Positions 6,201-10,285 of a stretch of 10,285 nt of DNA are shown piece by piece. Every line of letters begins with the position of its first letter. The first letter of the stretch is position 1. The DNA is from Thermoanaerobaculia bacterium (GTDB lineage: Bacteria; Acidobacteriota; Thermoanaerobaculia; Gp7-AA8). The stretch lies in contig JAMPYE010000117.1 of the NCBI GenBank assembly GCA_023700825.1, positions 1 to 10,285 on the forward strand. The letters are read 5' to 3'. The notes below the pieces were generated by a model. That model had not been told where the DNA came from. It searched no databases and saw only the letters and a program-made list of their open reading frames with translations. Both the position numbers and the translations under genes were made by a program.

Positions 6201-7829
6201 CTGTCGGCGATCGTCAACGAGGACGCCGCGGGGGCGGTCACGCTCGAGGGCGTCAGCCCCACCGGCGCTCCGCTCACCTACACGATCCTCACGCTTCCCT
6301 CTTTCGGTGCGCTCAGCGGATCGGAGCCCAGCAAGACTTACACGCCCGCCCCTGATTTCTACGGTACCGACAGCTTCACCTACAAAGTGAACGACGGAAC
6401 CGGCGACTCGCCGACGGCGACCGTGACGATCACCGTGCGCGAAGTGAACGACCCGCCGACTGCGACGGACGACTCGATCAACATCAGCGCCAACAAGACG
6501 GTCGCCTTCCCCGCGTACTCCCTGACGACGAACGACAGCGCCGGCCCGGCAAACGAGGCGGGCCAGACGCTCACCGTCACGAACGTCACGCCGACCCCGA
6601 ACACGTTCGGCAGCCTGACGCTCATTTCGGGACAGGTGAACTACACCCCATTGCCCGGCTTCAGCGGGAGCGCGTCGTTCGAATACGCGGTCTGCGACAA
6701 CGGCACGACTGCCGGGCTCGCCAACAGCCTCTGTACGACGGCTACGGTGAATCTCGAGGTGGTGGCTCCCCCGGCACTGGTGCACTTCGACGTGTCGGCG
6801 CCTGACACCGTCACGGCGGGAGAGCCGTTCAGCCTGACGATTACGGTGCTCGACGCATCGAACAACCCGGTCACCAACTACACCGGAACCGTGCACTTCA
6901 CGAGCAGCAGCGCGGGCACGTTGCCGGCCGATTACACGTTCGTCGCCTCCGACGGCGGCACCCACGCGTTCAGCGTCGTGCTGACGACGCCGGGAGCACA
7001 GACGGTCAGCGTCGGCGACGGCTCGATCACGGGAATCAGCCCGGTCATCAACGTCCAGGAAGTCCCGGCCTCGCTCTGCCCCGCGGGCAATCTCTGCATG
7101 CAGGGCAACCGGTTCGAAGTGAGCGTGGCGGCGCGCGACCAGCGCACTGGCAACGCTGCCGCGGGCATTCCCACGCAACAGAACGGACAGTTCGGGTTCT
7201 TCTCCCTCCCCGCGCTGACCGGAAACACCGACAACCCCGAGATCTTCGTCAAGGTGCTCGACGGCACGCTCGTCAATGGCCACTTCTGGGTGTTCTTCGG
7301 CGGCCTGACCGACGTGGAGTACACGGTCACGGTGCTCGACAAGGAGGCGGGGCTCGTCAAGACGTACACGAAACCGGCGGGAAGCTCGAGCGGCGGTTTC
7401 GACGTCGGTGGCGGCGTGACGCCGGAAGCGTGCGCGGGAGAGGTCAATGGAACCGTGATGGCGCCGGTCACCCCCGCAGCTTGCACGGGAGGCTCCGACG
7501 CTCTCTGCCTCACATCGTCGCGCTTCCGCGTCGAGGTCGCTGCGCGCGACCATCGCTCCGGGGCCACGGCAAGAGGAATGGCGATTCCCCAGGGCGACCT
7601 GTTCGGCTACTTCTCTCTGCCGGCTCTCACCGGAGACGAGACGAACCCCGAGGTCTTCGTCAAGGTTCTCGACGGCCGCGGAGTCAACGGACACTTCTGG
7701 CTGTTCCATGCGGGTCTGACCGACATGGAGTACGTTCTCACGGTGACCGACTCGACGACCGGCGTCGTCAAGACGTACACGAAGGCGGCCGGCAGCGCCT
7801 GTGGAGCATTCGACACCGACGCATTCTGA
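3228..7829 (+). CDS. Secreted multidomain DNA/RNA non-specific endonuclease with lamin-tail and Ig-like domains
   Basis: A 1533-residue exported nuclease. Residues 1-25 are a signal peptide (basic MNVRARR, hydrophobic core, cleavage likely after VMA). Domains in order are: lamin-tail domain 1 (26-222); two near-identical Ig-like repeats (225-322, 327-424); lamin-tail domain 2 (430-603); a Big_5-like sandwich (611-721); the NUC domain (728-985); cadherin/VCBS-like domains (about 988-1072 and 1074-1178); another Ig-like domain (1182-1277); and two copies of a C-terminal module (about 1284-1395, 1419-1533). The nuclease core is complete: FDRGH with catalytic H817, N850 in DNNQGPW and metal-site E858 in NMENYLR, matching Serratia nuclease H89/N119/E127. 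The family cuts DNA and RNA without sequence preference, with Mg. AGGAG sits 5 nt before the ATG. Likely role is degrading extracellular nucleic acid. Substrate and anchoring are unproven, and I see no LPXTG motif. It appears monocistronic, closed by a strong terminator. Confidence 0.9.
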   Translation: MNVRARRILAIALLANLLIAGSVMADVVISQVYGGGGGSTGTPAYTNDYVELFNRGASSVAIGGYSLQYGSATGQFGSSAGNIYAFPAGTTIDAGKYLTVKLGAAGSLGGTFSFDLTTGNINMSATAGKVAFVNVSTALGCGATLTPCTLPHANILDSVSYGNANNGEGGTTVNNGVNVNNTQGGIRKSSGCTDNNNNNADFTVATTATGLVPRTASTPAATCSNAAPTITAPANPIATVLQDATPFTVSLTGSDDLGVYSWSAAPVTGISSVVVSAGQNTNSVTYTVTLTAGFSGTASFTASLSDTVNTAATQTVNITVTPAGGGNAAPTITAPANPIATVAQDAAPFTVGLSGSDDGAVYNWSATPVTGIASVNVTGGQSTANVTYTVTLNAGFNGTATFTASLSDNVNPTVDATVNITVTPPPPPANHVTISQLYGGGGNTGATFTNDFIELYNPTLASVDMAGWSVQYASATGSFTQIQPIGGVIAPGEYFLIGLASGGAAGSALQTPNISGTFNMSATAGKVALVGNGIPLDGTACGTWIADGDLIDLVGYGTTANCSEGTSNAPAASNTTSLFRKNGGSTDTNVNSADFTVATPTPRMTSPIQEIGPAILNTDPSSGNTIAPRDASLVITFTELVDVSAGWYTINCATTGNHDDATIAEGAPGSWVVTPNVNFLAGETCTATIFKAFVQDRDLDDAAPNTNYLPADYTWSFSIATGNSPPYPADVHLTMGNPSGAVFDEFFPTNYLMEKDEFALSYNRDRGGPNWVSWHLANEWIGSLSRIDTFRPDPAVPPSWYRVLGSDYFASGFDRGHLTPNADRDYELARPINQATFLMTNMIPQAPDNNQGPWANMENYLRTLLPANELYIVAGGAGIGGVGSNGPATSVAGGNVAVPAWTWKVVMVLPKASGDDVARVTATTRTIAVKMPNIQGIRTNPNNPNDWLAYLTSVDAVEALTGYDFFSNVPDAIESSIEAGVDGVNPPGAASLSAIVNEDAAGAVTLEGVSPTGAPLTYTILTLPSFGALSGSEPSKTYTPAPDFYGTDSFTYKVNDGTGDSPTATVTITVREVNDPPTATDDSINISANKTVAFPAYSLTTNDSAGPANEAGQTLTVTNVTPTPNTFGSLTLISGQVNYTPLPGFSGSASFEYAVCDNGTTAGLANSLCTTATVNLEVVAPPALVHFDVSAPDTVTAGEPFSLTITVLDASNNPVTNYTGTVHFTSSSAGTLPADYTFVASDGGTHAFSVVLTTPGAQTVSVGDGSITGISPVINVQEVPASLCPAGNLCMQGNRFEVSVAARDQRTGNAAAGIPTQQNGQFGFFSLPALTGNTDNPEIFVKVLDGTLVNGHFWVFFGGLTDVEYTVTVLDKEAGLVKTYTKPAGSSSGGFDVGGGVTPEACAGEVNGTVMAPVTPAACTGGSDALCLTSSRFRVEVAARDHRSGATARGMAIPQGDLFGYFSLPALTGDETNPEVFVKVLDGRGVNGHFWLFHAGLTDMEYVLTVTDSTTGVVKTYTKAAGSACGAFDTDAF
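3900..4499 (+). repeat. Tandem Ig-like domain repeat, period 306 bp
   Basis: Two adjacent copies of about 98 residues begin NAAPTITAPANPIATV and end TVNITVTP, offset by exactly 102 codons (3900-4193 and 4206-4499). Copies differ mainly by conservative changes. They form a spacer between the two lamin-tail domains and look like an intragenic duplication. Confidence 0.85.
7077..7826 (+). repeat. Tandem C-terminal module of the secreted nuclease
   Basis: Two copies (about 7077-7412 and 7482-7826) share RF.V.VAARD, G.F.LPALTG, NPE.FVKVLDG, NGHFW.F..GLTD.EY and VKTYTK.AGS. The offset is 137 codons at the shared Cys (C1290/C1427). At the DNA level the NPE.FVKVLDG segments are nearly identical. I recall related 'NGHFWVFYGALSNVEY' modules at the ends of acidobacterial secreted proteins, where they have no established function. 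The linker between copies contains AACAGEVNGTV-type Ala/Gly/Pro-rich sequence. Confidence 0.8.
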
Positions 7830-7862
7830 TCTCGCGTTCGCGAGAGCACGGCTGAAACAAAC

Positions 7863-7904
7863 AACTCCCCGGTCCGCACTCGAGCGGGCCGGGGAGTTTT
7901 CTTT
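7863..7904. terminator. Probable bidirectional terminator between nuclease gene and pgm
   Basis: A 15-bp stem (7863-7877 with 7884-7898), with one T-G wobble and a 6-nt loop, lies 33 bp after the nuclease stop. It is followed by TTTTCTTT on the plus strand. In the minus direction it is followed by TTGTTTGTTTC-type T-rich sequence, so it may also end pgm transcripts. Both genes converge on it. Confidence 0.9.
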
Positions 7905-7943
7905 CCGTCTGCCTGGCCGGGAGGTTTGTGTTTCGGGCGCGGC

Positions 7944-9584
7944 TTACGCGCCCAGCACGCTCGTCACCAGCGCCTGTGCCTCCGACTGAATCCGCGCGAG
8001 GTGCTCCTCGCTCACGAAGCTCTCGGCGTAGATCTTGTAGATGTTCTCGGTTCCCGAGGGGCGCGCGGCGAACCACCCGTTCTTCGTCGTGACCTTGAGC
8101 CCGCCGATCGCGTTGCCGTCGCCCGGCGCGTTCGTGAGGATGGCGTCGATCGGCTCGCCCGCGAGAGCTTTCGCGGTCACCTGCTCCGGCGCGAGCTTGC
8201 CGAGCTTCGCCTTCTGCTCCGGCGTCGCGGGCGCGTCCTTGCGCGCGTAGAACGGCGCTCCGTGCTTCTCCGCGAGCCCCGCGTAGAGCTCGCCCGGATC
8301 GCGTCCCGTCTTCGCCATCATCTCCGCGGCGAGAAGGCCCATGATGATGCCATCCTTGTCGGTCGTCCACACCGTGCCGTCGCGCCGCAGGAACGACGCG
8401 CCCGCGCTCTCCTCGCCGCCGAAGCCTAACGTCCCCGCGAGAAGCCCGTCGACGAACCACTTGAAGCCGACCGGCACTTCGAAGAGCTTCCTTCCGAGGC
8501 TCGCCGTCACCCGGTCGATCAGGCTGCTGCTCACGACCGTCTTCCCCACCGCCGCGCTCGCGCCCCATCCCGGCCGGTTCGCGAAGAGGTACGAGATCGC
8601 CACCGCCATGTAGTGATTCGGGTTCATCAAGCCGGCGCTCTTCGTCACGATGCCGTGGCGATCGTTGTCGGTGTCGTTGCCGAAGGCGACGTCGAACTTG
8701 TCCCGCAGCGCGATCAGCGACGCCATCGCGTGCGGGCTCGAGCAGTCCATCCGGATCCGCCCGTCCCAGTCGAGCGTCATGAAGCGGAAGGTCGGGTCGA
8801 CCACCTCGTTCACGATGTCGACGTCGATCCCGTAGCGCTCCCGGATGGCATCCCAGTAGCCGACGCCCGCCCCTCCCATCGGATCGACGCCGACGTGGAT
8901 CCCCGCCGACTTCACCGCCTCGAGGTCGACGACGTTGCCGAGGTCGCCGACGTAGGAGGAGACGTAGTCGTGCAGATGCGTCGTCGGCGCGCGCATCGCA
9001 CGAGAGAACGGAATCCGGCGGATCTCGTCGAGGTGGATCATCAGGCGATTCGCCTCGTTCTCGATCCACTTCGTCGCCGCGGACTCCGAAGGCCCGCCGT
9101 GCGGCGGGTTGTACTTGAACCCGCCATCCTCGGGCGGGTTGTGCGACGGGGTCACGACGATGCCGTCGGCGAGCCCGTCCTTGCGCGGCCGGTTGTACGT
9201 GAGGATCGCGTGCGAGATCACAGGCGTCGGCGTGTAGCCGCGCTCCGGGTCGATCATCACGTCGACCTGGTGCGCCGCGAGAACCTCCATCGCCGAGGCG
9301 AACGCGGGCTCGCTGAGCGCGTGCGTGTCGATGCCGAGGAAGAGCGGGCCATCGATCCCCTGCGACTTGCGGTAGCGGCAGATCGCCTCCGTCGTCGCGA
9401 GGATGTGCATCTCGTTGAACGAGCGCTTCAGCGACGAGCCGCGATGGCCGGAGGTGCCGAAGGCGACGCGCTCGTCGCGCTCGTCGGGATCGGGATGCTC
9501 GGCGTAGTACGCCGTGACCAGGCGCGGGATGTCGGCGAGCTCAGAAACCGGGGCAGGCTTCCCTGCGAGTGCGTGCGTCGTCAT
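7944..9584 (-). CDS. pgm: Phosphoglucomutase (alpha-D-glucose phosphate-specific)
   Basis: This enzyme interconverts glucose 1-phosphate and glucose 6-phosphate through a phosphoserine intermediate, linking glycolysis to glycogen, trehalose and sugar-nucleotide synthesis in the cytoplasm. The 546-residue product has the length of E. coli Pgm and all four alpha-D-phosphohexomutase regions: FGTSGHRG (42-49), the phosphoserine loop TPSHNPP with S147, the Mg loop GNDTDNDRHG (D304, D306, D308), the sugar-binding GGEESAG (389-395) and the phosphate-binding RPSGTE (508-513). The N-terminal tail and the TPSHNPPEDGGFKYNPPHGGP stretch fit the Pgm rather than the ManB/GlmM subfamily. GGAGG lies 4 nt before the ATG (9589-9593). 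The permease gene is upstream on the same strand, 86 bp away, so co-transcription is possible. Nothing looks truncated. Confidence 0.96.
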   Translation of the reverse strand: MTTHALAGKPAPVSELADIPRLVTAYYAEHPDPDERDERVAFGTSGHRGSSLKRSFNEMHILATTEAICRYRKSQGIDGPLFLGIDTHALSEPAFASAMEVLAAHQVDVMIDPERGYTPTPVISHAILTYNRPRKDGLADGIVVTPSHNPPEDGGFKYNPPHGGPSESAATKWIENEANRLMIHLDEIRRIPFSRAMRAPTTHLHDYVSSYVGDLGNVVDLEAVKSAGIHVGVDPMGGAGVGYWDAIRERYGIDVDIVNEVVDPTFRFMTLDWDGRIRMDCSSPHAMASLIALRDKFDVAFGNDTDNDRHGIVTKSAGLMNPNHYMAVAISYLFANRPGWGASAAVGKTVVSSSLIDRVTASLGRKLFEVPVGFKWFVDGLLAGTLGFGGEESAGASFLRRDGTVWTTDKDGIIMGLLAAEMMAKTGRDPGELYAGLAEKHGAPFYARKDAPATPEQKAKLGKLAPEQVTAKALAGEPIDAILTNAPGDGNAIGGLKVTTKNGWFAARPSGTENIYKIYAESFVSEEHLARIQSEAQALVTSVLGA

Positions 9585-9670
9585 GCGTCCTCCACGATGC
9601 GTCGTTGCTGCAAGGCAGAGGATATCGGAATCGCGGGGCGCGGGGGTGAGACGGCGAGACGACCGCTCGC

Positions 9671-10285
9671 CTACTCGTACCGCAAGGCTTCGATCGGATC
9701 GAGCTTCGAGGCCTTCGCGGCGGGGTAGATCCCGAAGATGATGCCGAGGAGCGCGCAGAAGCCGAAGGCGAGCGCCACCGCCCAGAGCGGGGTGTAGGTC
9801 GTCGGGAACTCGATGAAGCGGCGGATGAACTGGCGCGCGCCGAAGCCGAGCAGCATGCCTCCCGCGACGCCGATGATGCCGCCCATGCCGCTGAGCACGA
9901 CGGCCTCGATGAGGAACTGCATCAGGATATCGCGACGGCGGGCTCCCATCGACTTGCGGATGCCGATCTCGCGCGTCCGCTCCGTGACTGACACGAGCAT
10001 GATGTTCATGATGCCGATGCCGCCGACGAGCAGCGCGATGCCGACCACCGCGCCCATGATCAGCGAGGTCGAGGTCAGCGCGCCAGAGACGGTCTTCAGG
10101 ATCTCCTCCTGCAGGATGATCCGGAAGTCGTCCTTGTCCTTTTCCCTGAGCCCGTGCCTCGGCCGCAGGACGTCGCGGATCTGCTCCTCCGCGAGATCCA
10201 TCCGCGTCGCGTCGGCCGCCTGGAAGTCGAGCCGGAGCGAGCGGATCGCGTCGGCGCCGTAGAGCATCCCCGACGTCGGGAACGG
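9671..10285 (-). CDS. MacB/FtsX-type ABC transporter permease (5' end outside window)
   Basis: This is the C-terminal 204 residues of an inner-membrane permease of the MacB (type VII ABC) fold. Such permeases work with a separate or fused ATPase and often a periplasmic adaptor to move substrates or transmit force to the periplasm. The frame stays open to the right edge, so the in-frame ATG at 10267 is not the true start. Visible parts are the end of the periplasmic domain (1-70), a TM helix (about 75-98), the coupling segment SVTERTREIGIRKSMGARRRDI (99-120), TM helices at about 121-147 and 165-188, and the family C-terminus GIYPAAKASKLDPIEALRYE. Whether an ATPase is fused or encoded upstream cannot be seen, and the substrate is unknown. 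It is followed by pgm after 86 bp with only a weak GC hairpin (9653-9671) and no T-run. Confidence 0.92.
   Translation of the reverse strand, partial: PFPTSGMLYGADAIRSLRLDFQAADATRMDLAEEQIRDVLRPRHGLREKDKDDFRIILQEEILKTVSGALTSTSLIMGAVVGIALLVGGIGIMNIMLVSVTERTREIGIRKSMGARRRDILMQFLIEAVVLSGMGGIIGVAGGMLLGFGARQFIRRFIEFPTTYTPLWAVALAFGFCALLGIIFGIYPAAKASKLDPIEALRYE

Noticed and set aside
5043..7709. 888-codon open frame on the minus strand opposite the nuclease gene
   Set aside because: It is an antisense shadow of a high-GC coding region: Arg/Val/Asp-rich low-information protein, no recognisable domain, and directly opposite a clearly homologous gene with signal peptide and catalytic motifs.
3228..7829. 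Reading the nuclease as a polymorphic or contact-dependent toxin with an immunity gene
   Set aside because: The NUC domain is internal rather than C-terminal, no small immunity gene follows, and a strong terminator lies 33 bp after the stop. A secreted scavenging nuclease fits better.
7768..9584. Other long frames overlapping pgm (minus-strand 433-codon frame at 7768-9069, plus-strand 371-codon frame at 8613-9728)
   Set aside because: Both are Arg-rich translations of the pgm sequence in wrong frames with no family features. Pgm itself has all active-site motifs.
10265..10267. ATG at 10267 as the true start of the permease gene
   Set aside because: The frame continues upstream to the window edge and the predicted product would lack most of the MacB periplasmic domain and the first TM helix, so the gene is simply cut by the window.

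Overview
The window is GC-rich bacterial chromosome with ordinary gene density. It carries six coding regions and no phage, transposon or CRISPR signature. A type IV pilus ATPase, a GC-rich coding style, an EF-P with an HTPGNLRA-type loop, and a secreted protein ending in a duplicated 'VKVLDG..NGHFW..F' module together suggest an Acidobacteriota-like organism, perhaps from the Thermoanaerobaculia/Holophagae side. This placement is inferred from recalled family patterns and was not tested by a search.

Layout, left to right. (1) 1-951, minus strand: the N-terminal 317 residues of a PilT-type pilus retraction ATPase, cut by the window edge. (2) 952-1434: an intergenic region between the divergent pilT and efp genes. 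It holds arrays of degenerate 7-bp repeats, one of which recurs as an inverted copy. (3) 1435-1992, plus strand: elongation factor P, with Asn where E. coli has the modified Lys34. Its intrinsic terminator lies inside the 3' end of the convergent gene that follows. (4) 2032-2708, minus strand: a compact type II toxin-antitoxin operon. A ribbon-helix-helix antitoxin is followed by a PIN-domain (VapC-like) toxin, coupled through a GTGA stop/start overlap. (5) 2709-3227: about 500 bp without a convincing gene, holding a possible TA promoter with a palindromic spacer and several inverted repeats upstream of the next gene. (6) 3228-7829, plus strand: a 1533-residue secreted multidomain protein. It has a signal peptide, two lamin-tail domains flanking a tandem Ig-like repeat, a complete DNA/RNA non-specific endonuclease domain, more beta-sandwich domains and a C-terminal tandem module. 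A strong hairpin terminator follows. (7) 7944-9584, minus strand: phosphoglucomutase with a full active site. (8) 9671-10285, minus strand: the C-terminal part of a MacB/FtsX-type ABC transporter permease, cut by the right edge.

The genes do not form one pathway. Housekeeping functions (efp, pgm) sit beside a surface/secretion set (pilus motor, exported nuclease, MacB-like permease) and a small stability or stress module. The most distinctive item is the modular exported nuclease. I found no evidence for a wholly new multi-gene system. The less ordinary points are the nuclease architecture, the EF-P loop, the TA operon details and the intergenic heptamer arrays.
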